10,082 nucleotides of DNA from JAVBPB01 sp031549965 (GTDB lineage Bacteria; Bacillota; Clostridia; Lachnospirales; Lachnospiraceae). Positions 1 to 5,999 of the stretch are shown piece by piece. Made by a program: the position numbers and the translations under genes. The stretch is taken from the NCBI GenBank assembly GCA_031549965.1, contig JAVBPB010000091.1, positions 1 through 10,082 of the forward strand, written 5' to 3'. How positions within the stretch are numbered: position 1 is the stretch's first letter; every line of letters begins with the position of its first letter. The notes beneath the pieces are model-generated. The model made no database searches. It was not told the origin of the DNA and saw only the letters and a list, made by a program, of their open reading frames with translations.

Positions 1-198
1 ATTAAAGATATTGGGAATTGGGCGAAACTTTCTCGTTCATCATGGTATGTTAAAAGTTATGATACTGCTGAAAGTATTTTAAATCATTTGCTTGTATATG
101 TCGATAGGGATGATAATTTATTCGTTGGAGAAGTAACTAAAAATTCAAGTTGGTTCGAACCGAATGAAGTATCGAAATATTTATTGGCAAATCTTTAA
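1..198 (+). CDS. C-terminal end of an unrecognised protein (partial)
   Basis: Reading frame 1 is open from the first base to a TAA at 196-198, giving 65 residues that end in ...VSKYLLANL. The start lies outside the window. The fragment is soluble-looking, with several aromatic residues (NWAK, SSWYVKSYD, NSSWFEP) and no membrane segment. I recognise no family. It is followed within five bases by a hairpin terminator, which supports it as the true 3' end of a gene. It converges on the XRE-type regulator encoded on the other strand. Confidence 0.6.
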   Translation: MKDIGNWAKLSRSSWYVKSYDTAESILNHLLVYVDRDDNLFVGEVTKNSSWFEPNEVSKYLLANL

Positions 199-202
199 TA
201 AA

Positions 203-245
203 AAAAAGGTTATTTTACTAATTTGTAAAATAGCCTTTTTCTTTT
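203..245. terminator. Bidirectional hairpin terminator between convergent genes
   Basis: An A-rich left arm (203-218, AAAAAGGTTATTTTAC) pairs with 225-240 (GTAAAATAGCC then Ts) around a 6-base loop; the only imperfection is one G-U type pair. Flanking A and T runs let it work for the + strand gene ending at 198 and for the minus-strand gene ending at 244. Confidence 0.8.
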
Positions 246-726
246 ACCCTAAATTAACATCAAATCTTTTTAAATAATTACTTAAAAATTTATCATAAAC
301 TTCAATATCTACGGTTTCTTTCAAAGAAACTATTTTTTTATATCCTTCAACAAACTCAATTATTTTTTTATCATAACTTTTCATATAAAAAAAACTAGCA
401 GAATCAGATTTAATAATCTCAAATTCCACTAGTCCGGTGTCAAAAACATTTATTAATGTTTCAAATAAATCTTTATAAGAAACAATATTTTTAAATTCCA
501 TAATTTCACTCAATCCTAATAAGTAATCAACAGATACTCTCAAATAAGAAGGTATGTCCATTAACTTAGCTAATGAAATAAAATTAGGATCATTTAAGTC
601 TTCAATTCTTATTAATTGTCGCCTAGTAACAACACCATCTCTTTCCATTTTAGACTTACTAACTTTACGATAAATCCTTGCTTTTGTAATTCTTTCCTTA
701 ACTACATAAATATCTAAATTAACCAT
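244..726 (-). CDS. XRE/Cro-CI-type helix-turn-helix regulator
   Basis: A 160-residue protein. Residues about 10-73 look like a Cro/CI-type DNA-binding domain: VKERITKARIYRKVSKSKM, then TRRQLIRIED, and finally the typical end of such domains, YLRVSVDYLLGLSE. Residues about 80-160 form a charged, soluble C-terminal region I cannot assign; it could be for oligomerisation or ligand binding. The ATG at 726 is chosen because a near-perfect Shine-Dalgarno (GGAGGTG, complement of 733-739) sits 6 bases before it. A longer reading from a GTG at 801 would add 25 hydrophobic residues without a ribosome site. The gene stands alone and converges on the partial gene at 1-198. Its target is unknown; autoregulation or control of a neighbour is a family-based guess. 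Confidence 0.75.
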   Translation of the reverse strand: MVNLDIYVVKERITKARIYRKVSKSKMERDGVVTRRQLIRIEDLNDPNFISLAKLMDIPSYLRVSVDYLLGLSEIMEFKNIVSYKDLFETLINVFDTGLVEFEIIKSDSASFFYMKSYDKKIIEFVEGYKKIVSLKETVDIEVYDKFLSNYLKRFDVNLG

Positions 727-748
727 TTTAATCACCTCCTTTTGCAAA

Positions 749-754
749 ATTATA
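749..754 (-). promoter_or_regulatory. Candidate -10 box for the XRE-type regulator
   Basis: The minus strand reads TTTTTGTATAATTTTGC, a perfect TATAAT about 10 bases upstream of the Shine-Dalgarno. No good -35 lies 17 bases upstream (CATTTT), so this is a weak call; the start site would leave a very short leader. Confidence 0.35.
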
Positions 755-804
755 CAAAAATAAAAATGAGAAAAATGGCGTAATAGAAACCTAAAAAGCA
801 CATT

Positions 805-898
805 TATAATTATTTTATCAAAAAATAAATGTCACAGGTGGTGTGGTGAACTTGTCACACCTTTTCCATCTGCCACCACTGATTTGGTGGCTTTTTTT
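805..898 (+). ncRNA. Possible small structured RNA with its own terminator
   Basis: This stretch holds a TATAAT (805-810), a G/T-rich stem region (GGTGTG at 839-844 with CACACC at 857-862), and an excellent hairpin terminator: GCCACCA at 872-878 pairs with TGGTGGC at 885-891, followed by seven Ts (892-898). No + strand gene lies upstream that would need this terminator. That suggests a transcript of roughly 80 bases starting near 817. A tiny frame from GTG 846 (19 residues, VNLSHLFHLPPLIWWLFFM) runs through it without a clear ribosome site. It matches no RNA family I know. Alternatively it is debris from the end of the insertion element whose remnant follows. Confidence 0.35.
872..898 (+). 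terminator. Rho-independent terminator hairpin
   Basis: A perfect 7-bp G+C-rich stem (GCCACCA/TGGTGGC) with a 6-base loop is followed by seven Ts. It is oriented for + strand transcription. Confidence 0.75.
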
Positions 899-1009
899 CA
901 TGTAGAATAAAGTAGTATTCGAATATAGAATTTCAAATACAAGCTTATTACAAGATATCACTGGAGTCATGACCAATGGTCTAACATTTACAACATTAAC
1001 ATTTTATCT

Positions 1010-1102
1010 TTATGTCCACTTTATTATATACCTTCCATATGTTAAGGAATGATTTCTATATTCAATAGGAGTCATTCCTTTTAGTTTTGTTTTAATAATA
1101 GA
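1010..1102 (-). mobile_element. IS3-family transposase C-terminal remnant
   Basis: Read on the minus strand, 1102 to 1010 encodes about 30 residues ending at a TAA (1010-1012). They contain IKTKLKGMTPIEYRNHSL, the conserved C-terminal signature of IS3/IS150-type OrfB transposases (consensus like ..NKRIKxKLKGMSPVEYR..). Upstream, an in-frame TAA (1103-1105) and an apparent one-base slip stop the match; the neighbouring frame briefly reads NN, as expected for the preceding YYNN. The catalytic DDE residues are absent, so it is a dead fragment. The call rests on recognising a short motif. The inverted repeat at 1044-1052/1072-1080 (AAGGAATGA/TCATTCCTT) falls inside this coding scrap. Confidence 0.6.
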
Positions 1103-1141
1103 TTATTTAAAACTATCTTAACAAAACTTTTGTTTTAGTTT

Positions 1142-1194
1142 GGTATAATATAAATGTTAGATAAAACAAATTTTAATTTCAAAATGGTATAATA
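1142..1194 (+). promoter_or_regulatory. Two extended -10 boxes before the two-component operon
   Basis: The string TGGTATAATA occurs twice, with TATAAT at 1144-1149 and 1188-1193, 44 bases apart. Each has a TG extension that can make up for a poor -35, and the sequences before each copy are loosely alike (ACAAAACTTTT.. and ACAAATTTT..). The second lies about 45 bases before the start codon of the response regulator and is the better placed. No strong -35 is seen for either, which would suit an activator-dependent or autoregulated promoter. Confidence 0.55.
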
Positions 1195-1237
1195 CTAATT
1201 AACTATAAAACTATTTTGAAATAATGAGGAGAAAATA

Positions 1238-1909
1238 ATGTTTAAAATATTGATTGCAGAAGATGATACTAATAGCAGATTCTTGCTTACTACGAACTTG
1301 CAAAATGCTGGTTATGAAGTAAAGAGTTTTCCAAATGGTAAGGAAGCATTAGAGGAATTTGAAAATGGACATTTTGATTTAGTGATAACGGATGTGATGA
1401 TGCCATACATGGACGGTAATGAACTAGCACGTGAAATAAGAAAAATTAAGGTAGATATACCGATGCTTATGCTTACAGCATTAGAATCAATTGATGATAA
1501 AATAACTGGATTCAATAGTGGAACTGATGATTATATGGTGAAACCGATTGACATTAGAGAGTTACTTGTAAGAGTAAAAGCATTACTTAGAAGATATTCT
1601 AGTGAAAGTGAATTAGTTATTTCTCTTAAGCATTTAAAAATGCAGCACAACAGTAATACGGTAGAGCTGTATGGCGAGAATATTGAACTTACTAAAAAGC
1701 AATTTTTACTACTTTTTAAACTACTTTCAAATCCTAATAAAATTTTTACGAGAGATCAACTTATGAATGAAATATGGGGTTTAGATAGTTTTTATGATGA
1801 AAGAACTGTGGATACTCATGTCAGTTGGTTAAGAGATAAAGTTGTATGTGAAGACTTTGAAATTGTTACTGTTAGAGGAATTGGGTACAAGGCGGTGCTT
1901 AAAAAATGA
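1238..1909 (+). CDS. OmpR/PhoB-family response regulator
   Basis: A 223-residue transcription factor of normal family length. The N-terminal receiver domain (about 2-118) has the acidic pocket E8-D9-D10, phosphoacceptor D52 (LVITDVMMP), T80 and K102 (VKP), so it should be phosphorylatable. The C-terminal winged helix (about 126-222) has the family's recognition region (RTVDTHVSWLRDKV) and end (VTVRGIGYKAV). The ATG at 1238 follows AGGAG (1227-1231). Its TGA stop overlaps the kinase ATG (ATGA), so the two are translationally coupled partners. The two downstream transcription units share a duplicated promoter block and are its likely targets; that is inference from layout. OmpR-type regulators usually bind direct repeats near the -35 region. 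Confidence 0.95.
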   Translation: MFKILIAEDDTNSRFLLTTNLQNAGYEVKSFPNGKEALEEFENGHFDLVITDVMMPYMDGNELAREIRKIKVDIPMLMLTALESIDDKITGFNSGTDDYMVKPIDIRELLVRVKALLRRYSSESELVISLKHLKMQHNSNTVELYGENIELTKKQFLLLFKLLSNPNKIFTRDQLMNEIWGLDSFYDERTVDTHVSWLRDKVVCEDFEIVTVRGIGYKAVLKK

Positions 1910-2904
1910 AAATTGCTTTGAAGCTAGTTGCAATAATAATTAGTAGTTTTATAGGGATGTTGCTTTTGTTTGGTATAATGACAAATATAATAATTGGTGA
2001 AGTCAATCTAATGAAAGTTAATCCGGCATTAAACTGGGCAATTTGGATGGCATATCTAGTTTGTACTATGGGATTTATTTATTTTTTAATTAATCATTTT
2101 TTCTTGAAGAGAATAAAGAAAGTTTCAAAAGCAAGCGAAGAAATAGCAGGAGGGAACTTTGAAATAATCGTCGAGGCGAAAGCAAAAGATGAAATAGGGA
2201 TTATGATTAATAATTTTAATAAAATGACAGCTGAATTAAAAGCAAATGAACACTTAAGCGAAAATTTTGTTCGTAATATTTCTCACGAGTTCAAAACTCC
2301 AATAAATTCTATTAATGGATTTGCAACCATGATTGAAGATGAATGTGATAATGAGAAGATAAAAGATTATGCTCGTATAATTCAAGAAGAGTCAAAAAGA
2401 CTGACTAATATAAGTAGATTAATGTTACAGATATCACTTCTTGATAGTACTAATATTGTTAAAAAAGAGGATGTATTCAAACCAGCTTCTCAAATTAGAT
2501 CTATTATTGCCAATCTTCAACCGGATTGGGAAAGGAAGAATATTGAGTTTGATGTAAATCTTGATGAAATATCTATAACATCAAATGAACAATTGCTTTA
2601 CCAGGTATGGCAGAATCTTATAAGCAACGCTATTAAATTCAGTCCTGAAAATGATAAAATAATGATTTCTTTAGAAAAGGAAGATGAAGCAATCAAAATA
2701 ATTGTAAAAGATAATGGTGAAGGAATTAAAGAAGAAGATAAAAACAAAATTTTCAAGCAGTTTTTCGTAGCGGATAAATCACGAAATAGTAAAGGAACAG
2801 GACTGGGTCTTTATATTTCAAAAACAATAATTGAAAAGCTTGGTGGAAGTATTTCCTTTGAAAGTGAAGTAGGAAAAGGAACATCATTCATTGTAAAGTT
2901 ATAA
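1906..2904 (+). CDS. Membrane sensor histidine kinase
   Basis: A 332-residue HisKA kinase. Two membrane segments (about 7-30 and 43-64) enclose an outside loop of only about 12 residues, too short for a ligand-binding domain. A HAMP-like linker follows (about 65-115), then the H box with phosphorylated H127 (ISHEFKTP), the N box (NLISNAIKFS, 237-246), G1 (DNGEG, 269-273), the F box (IFKQFF) and G2 (GTGLGL, 297-302). All catalytic motifs are intact. The minimal sensor loop recalls intramembrane-sensing kinases of Bacillota that respond to cell-wall antibiotics, often through an ABC transporter; those usually lack HAMP, so the parallel is partial. The start overlaps the regulator's stop by four bases. 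A terminator follows eight bases after the stop. Confidence 0.93.
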   Translation: MKIALKLVAIIISSFIGMLLLFGIMTNIIIGEVNLMKVNPALNWAIWMAYLVCTMGFIYFLINHFFLKRIKKVSKASEEIAGGNFEIIVEAKAKDEIGIMINNFNKMTAELKANEHLSENFVRNISHEFKTPINSINGFATMIEDECDNEKIKDYARIIQEESKRLTNISRLMLQISLLDSTNIVKKEDVFKPASQIRSIIANLQPDWERKNIEFDVNLDEISITSNEQLLYQVWQNLISNAIKFSPENDKIMISLEKEDEAIKIIVKDNGEGIKEEDKNKIFKQFFVADKSRNSKGTGLGLYISKTIIEKLGGSISFESEVGKGTSFIVKL

Positions 2905-2911
2905 AGAACTT

Positions 2912-2940
2912 AAATCATGGTAGAAATATCATGATTTTTT
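2912..2940 (+). terminator. Terminator of the two-component operon (repeat copy 1)
   Basis: AAATCATG (2912-2919) pairs with CATGATTT (2930-2937) around a 10-base loop and runs into Ts. The same hairpin recurs at 4209-4240. Confidence 0.7.
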
Positions 2941-2998
2941 AATGAAAAAAATTATTTAAAATTCACATAACAATTCTATAATATTCCCTTAAAACTAA
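2912..2998 (+). repeat. Duplicated terminator-promoter block, copy 1
   Basis: About 87 bases, nearly identical to 4209-4296. It comprises the hairpin ATCATGGTAGAAATATCATGAT, an A-rich spacer, and a conserved core with ATTATTTAAAATTCACATAA then CAATTCTATAATATT and CCTTAAAACTAA. Each copy lies just before a gene start. TTC triplets at 2962, 2974 and 2984 are spaced close to one helical turn, which could be half-sites for an OmpR-type regulator. Confidence 0.85.
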
Positions 2999-3009
2999 AT
3001 TGCTAAAAT
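2977..3009 (+). promoter_or_regulatory. Promoter region of the pectinacetylesterase-like gene
   Basis: Two possible -10 boxes lie exactly 27 bases apart: TATAAT (2977-2982, in the conserved block) and TGCTAAAAT (TAAAAT at 3004-3009, TG-extended). The second copy of the block keeps the same 27-base spacing. If the downstream box is used, the conserved TTC-rich core lies over the -35 region, the usual place for activation by a response regulator. Confidence 0.5.
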
Positions 3010-3038
3010 AATAGCATAAAGATAAAGGAGAAATATAA

Positions 3039-4178
3039 ATGAAAAAATTCTTTAAAATAATGAGCATTATAGCAATTGTCTTAGTCGTTTTAGGTGTTGG
3101 GGTATATCAGTTTGTATTGACATATCCGAATTTAAAAGATAATCCAAAAACAAATACTTGGTATCGTGTTACTAATAGTGAAATGAAATCATCGGATGGA
3201 AGCAAATATCGTGCTTATTTCAAAAAGGGGAAAGAAAATAAAGTTATTGTTTATTTTGCAGGAGGCGGTGTAAGCATTAATGAAGAAACAGCAAAAGGTG
3301 ATTTTTATAATAAAAAAATTGTTTCGCCGGATATGCTCGGAAGTTTTACGATGAATATGGGTGGAATTGCAACTGCATCAGAAAATAATCCTTTTTCTGA
3401 TTGGTCAGTTATTGCTTTTCCATATGCAACTGGTGACTTTCATTCAGGAACAAACGAATATAAATATATAGATAATAATGGTAAAGAAAAAACACTTTAT
3501 CATTATGGATATAAAAATTACACTGAAGGTATGAAAAATGTTCAAAAATACACACATATAGATAATCCTGATGCAGTATTGGTCACCGGCTATAGTGCTG
3601 GTGGATTTGATGCAGCAATGTTAGCCGATGATATATTTACTAATTATTATCCGAATGCCGTAAGTAAAACTGTCTTGGTAGACTCTTCGTTACTTATTTT
3701 AGATGATTGGCATTCTGTTGCAACTGAGGTATGGAAAACACCTACTTCAATTTCAACTAATATTACCTCAGATAATATTACTTTAGATTGCTTGACTGCT
3801 TTACATTCAAAATACGAAGATAAAGTAAATATTTTATTTGACTCATCTACAAGAGATGGAGATTTGGCTGAAGTTGGAAATTATTTTGCTACAGGAAAAC
3901 TAGAAGTCGATGAAGAACAAGGTGATATATATCAACAAATATTAAAACGAGAAATGGTTAAATTTAAGGAACAAGCAGGTGTCTACCTATTTATATGGGA
4001 TGGGTTACCTTGGTATGATGATCCAAGAAATCTTACGATGCACACAATAATTGCTACTCCGACGTGTTTGACTAAATTTGAGGATTTTAATATTTCTATA
4101 GTCGAATGGGCTATGAATGCAGTAAATGGCAAACTAGAAGATTATGGACTTGATTTAGTAAATAAAAAGTACAATTAA
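3039..4178 (+). CDS. Membrane-anchored pectinacetylesterase/Notum-like hydrolase
   Basis: A 379-residue protein with one N-terminal membrane helix (about 7-27) after MKKFFK, so the enzyme part should lie outside. The fold resembles the pectinacetylesterase/Notum group of alpha/beta hydrolases: VYFAGGG (71-77, oxyanion loop), DWSVIAFPYATGDFHSG (about 121-137, matching the family's W-x-V-x-x-PYCTGD-x-H-x-G pattern) and the nucleophile elbow GYSAGG (184-189, S186). D268 or D273 and H335 (TMHT) are candidate remaining triad members. Family members remove acyl groups from carbohydrates or, in Notum, from a lipidated protein; the substrate here is unknown, and a cell-wall polymer or acylated toxin is a guess. 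It is a single-gene unit with Shine-Dalgarno AAAGGAG (3024-3030), bounded by the two copies of the repeated block. Confidence 0.8.
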   Translation: MKKFFKIMSIIAIVLVVLGVGVYQFVLTYPNLKDNPKTNTWYRVTNSEMKSSDGSKYRAYFKKGKENKVIVYFAGGGVSINEETAKGDFYNKKIVSPDMLGSFTMNMGGIATASENNPFSDWSVIAFPYATGDFHSGTNEYKYIDNNGKEKTLYHYGYKNYTEGMKNVQKYTHIDNPDAVLVTGYSAGGFDAAMLADDIFTNYYPNAVSKTVLVDSSLLILDDWHSVATEVWKTPTSISTNITSDNITLDCLTALHSKYEDKVNILFDSSTRDGDLAEVGNYFATGKLEVDEEQGDIYQQILKREMVKFKEQAGVYLFIWDGLPWYDDPRNLTMHTIIATPTCLTKFEDFNISIVEWAMNAVNGKLEDYGLDLVNKKYN

Positions 4179-4208
4179 TTATATTTTTAAAAATTAATTC
4201 GAATCATA

Positions 4209-4240
4209 AAATCATGGTAGAAATATCATGATTTTTTTTT
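4209..4240 (+). terminator. Terminator of the esterase gene (repeat copy 2)
   Basis: AAATCATG (4209-4216) pairs with CATGATTT (4227-4234), followed by an unbroken T run to 4240. The T tail is longer than in copy 1. Confidence 0.8.
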
Positions 4241-4296
4241 GAAAAAGGATTATTTAAAATTCACATAACAATTCTATAATATTTCCTTAAAACTAA
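4209..4296 (+). repeat. Duplicated terminator-promoter block, copy 2
   Basis: About 88 bases matching 2912-2998 with only a few changes, mostly in the A/T spacer and one C/T difference (TTCCC versus TTTCC). The hairpin and the region around TTCACATAACAATTCTATAA are unchanged. It lies before the ABC transporter operon, so both units downstream of the two-component genes carry the same control region. Confidence 0.85.
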
Positions 4297-4307
4297 TTGT
4301 ATATAAT
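4275..4307 (+). promoter_or_regulatory. Promoter region of the ABC transporter/hydrolase operon
   Basis: TATAAT at 4275-4280 inside the conserved block and a second TATAAT at 4302-4307 (preceded by TTGTA), 27 bases apart as in the other copy. The second overlaps the ATG at 4308, which argues that translation starts later, at 4356. Confidence 0.5.
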
Positions 4308-4355
4308 ATGCATGTAAGTTTTAAGGAATTAGTAATTATAGAAAGAAGGAAAGTT

Positions 4356-5246
4356 ATGAGTTATATTATTGAAACAACAAATTTAACAAAAAAGTTTAAT
4401 GAAAAACTTGCTGTAAATAACATCAACATGCATGTTGCTAAAGGTGATATTTATGGTTTTATCGGAAAAAATGGAGCAGGTAAAACTTCAACCATGAAAC
4501 TATTGCTTGGCACATCATTTCCGACATCGGGTAGCATCAAACTATTTGATAATGAAAATTTAGATAGAGAAAGAGTAAAAATCGGATCTTTAATTGAAGC
4601 ACCTGGAATCTATCGCAATTTTTCCGCCTATGAGAATCTAAAAAGATTTTCTATGATATCAGGTGGAACGGAAAAAGAAATCAAAGACTTATTAAATCTA
4701 GTTGGTTTAGGAAATGTTGGTAATAAAAAAGCTGGTGAGTTTTCATTAGGTATGCGTCAAAGATTAGGAATTGCAATCGCTATGCTTGGTAATCCTGAGT
4801 TATTGATACTTGATGAACCAATTAATGGACTTGATCCTGCTGGAATAAAAGAAATTAGAGATTTAATATTAAGAATTAACAAAGAAAGAGGAGTAACAAT
4901 TTTAATATCTAGTCACCTTCTTGATGAACTATCAAAAATAGTAACTAAGTATGGAATAATTAATAGCGGTGTTTTAATGGAAGAAATATCAGCAGATGAA
5001 CTAAATAATCGTTGCCGAAAATATTTAACTATAAAAAGTGATAATCCATCAAAAGTTAATAAAATATTAGCCGAAAATTACAAAGAATTAGAAATAAACT
5101 TTAAGAATGATTTGGTTTATATTTATAATCACCTTGAAAAAAGTGCAGAGATGAATAAAATTCTCGTTGAAAATAATATTAAAGTATCTGAAATACACAT
5201 TATGCAAAGTGGATTTGAAGATTACTTTATTGAAAGGATAGGTTAA
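4356..5246 (+). CDS. BcrA/LanF-type ABC transporter ATP-binding protein
   Basis: A 296-residue cytoplasmic ATPase with Walker A GKNGAGKT (37-44), signature FSLGMRQR (129-136), Walker B LLILDEP (149-155) and H-loop H187 (SSH). At the Q-loop it has IEAPGIY, with E81 in place of glutamine. This 'E-loop' is known from lantibiotic self-immunity ATPases (LanF) and is shared by the BcrA/bacitracin-type group, so the likely role is powering removal of a membrane-active peptide or lipid-targeting antibiotic. Residues about 215-296 are the family's poorly conserved tail. The start at 4356 is preferred because AGAAGGA precedes it and MSYIIETTNLTK begins as the family does; an upstream ATG (4308) overlaps a -10 box. 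The permease follows one base after the stop. Confidence 0.92.
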   Translation: MSYIIETTNLTKKFNEKLAVNNINMHVAKGDIYGFIGKNGAGKTSTMKLLLGTSFPTSGSIKLFDNENLDRERVKIGSLIEAPGIYRNFSAYENLKRFSMISGGTEKEIKDLLNLVGLGNVGNKKAGEFSLGMRQRLGIAIAMLGNPELLILDEPINGLDPAGIKEIRDLILRINKERGVTILISSHLLDELSKIVTKYGIINSGVLMEEISADELNNRCRKYLTIKSDNPSKVNKILAENYKELEINFKNDLVYIYNHLEKSAEMNKILVENNIKVSEIHIMQSGFEDYFIERIG

Positions 5247-5247
5247 T

Positions 5248-5988
5248 ATGAATAAGTTAATAAAACTTGAAATTAGGAAAATATCAAAGCAAAAAAGTTT
5301 TTATGTTTGTTTTGGAATAGCATTAGCTATATTAATACTTGGAGCAATAATCGCAAAAAATCTAGCTGCCGAAAGCAATCAAATTATAAGTGGCGTTAAT
5401 TCTGCAAAGTCTGCACTTCAAAGTTCATCATTTGTTATGATACTTGGCATATTTGTTGCACTATATGTTTGTGATGACTACTCAAATAATACTCTAAAGA
5501 ATATTTATTCAAAGGGATATTCTAGAAGACAAGTATTTTTATCAAAATATATAACATCCGCAATAATAGTAGAGATTATTGCCATTGCATATATGATAAT
5601 AGCATTTATGATGGGAGAAACTTTTGGAAATGCCACATCGATTATTAATGGTGAATTCATTACTACTTTATTAGCTCAACTAGCAATAATTCTAGCATAT
5701 CATACTTTATATTTTTCAGTGGCAATGATAATCGGAAAAGTCGGAGGAAGTGTATCATTCAACTTAGTTGGTCCAATGTTAATTATTACAATACTTGGTC
5801 TAGTTACGTCATTATTGAATCTAGATTCTGTAAATATTAGTTCATATTGGCTAGATTCAACATTCAGTAGTTTAGGAGCAGAAACAATTAAAAATAGTGT
5901 GATTACTGATGCACTTATAAAGAGTATACTGTTTACAGGGATTTTTGGTACTGCAGGATTTATTTTGAACGATAAAAAAGAAATATAA
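5248..5988 (+). CDS. ABC-2-type permease (BcrB/LanE-like)
   Basis: A 246-residue integral membrane protein with about six hydrophobic segments (roughly 17-37, 60-76, 102-123, 137-161, 168-190, 223-240). After segment 2 the cytoplasmic loop DDYSNNTLKNIYSKGYSRRQVFLSKY is the typical ABC-2 exporter coupling region (written in the family as E-x-x-x-GT-x-KN-x-x-S-x-x-x-SR). It follows the ATPase with one base between stop and start and is surely its partner; two copies of each would make the exporter. Only one permease gene is present, whereas lantibiotic immunity systems often have two (LanE and LanG), so the membrane part is probably a homodimer as in bacitracin-type exporters. Substrate unknown. 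Confidence 0.88.
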   Translation: MNKLIKLEIRKISKQKSFYVCFGIALAILILGAIIAKNLAAESNQIISGVNSAKSALQSSSFVMILGIFVALYVCDDYSNNTLKNIYSKGYSRRQVFLSKYITSAIIVEIIAIAYMIIAFMMGETFGNATSIINGEFITTLLAQLAIILAYHTLYFSVAMIIGKVGGSVSFNLVGPMLIITILGLVTSLLNLDSVNISSYWLDSTFSSLGAETIKNSVITDALIKSILFTGIFGTAGFILNDKKEI

Positions 5989-5999
5989 AGGGGTATAAA

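Larger units (their letters stand above)
727..1237. other. Intergenic region, about 510 bases
   Basis: No full gene is visible on either strand. From left to right it holds the leader of the minus-strand regulator, the possible small RNA with terminator (805-898), an unassigned A+T-rich stretch (899-1009), the IS3-type remnant (1010-1102), and the promoter region of the two-component operon (about 1118-1237). Confidence 0.6.

Noticed and set aside
727..801. N-terminal extension of the XRE-type regulator
   Set aside because: It would start at a GTG without a ribosome site and bypass a near-perfect Shine-Dalgarno directly before ATG 726.
1044..1080. Terminator from the AAGGAATGA/TCATTCCTT inverted repeat
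   Set aside because: The arms lie within the coding remnant of the transposase, the loop is long (19 bases) and the following T run is interrupted; no + strand gene ends just before it.
1312..1515. Minus-strand reading frame of 67 codons
   Set aside because: It lies opposite the receiver domain of the response regulator and has no ribosome site or recognisable sequence.
4308..4355. N-terminal extension of the ABC ATPase
   Set aside because: The upstream ATG overlaps a -10 box and has no ribosome site; family proteins start close to MSYIIETTNLTK.
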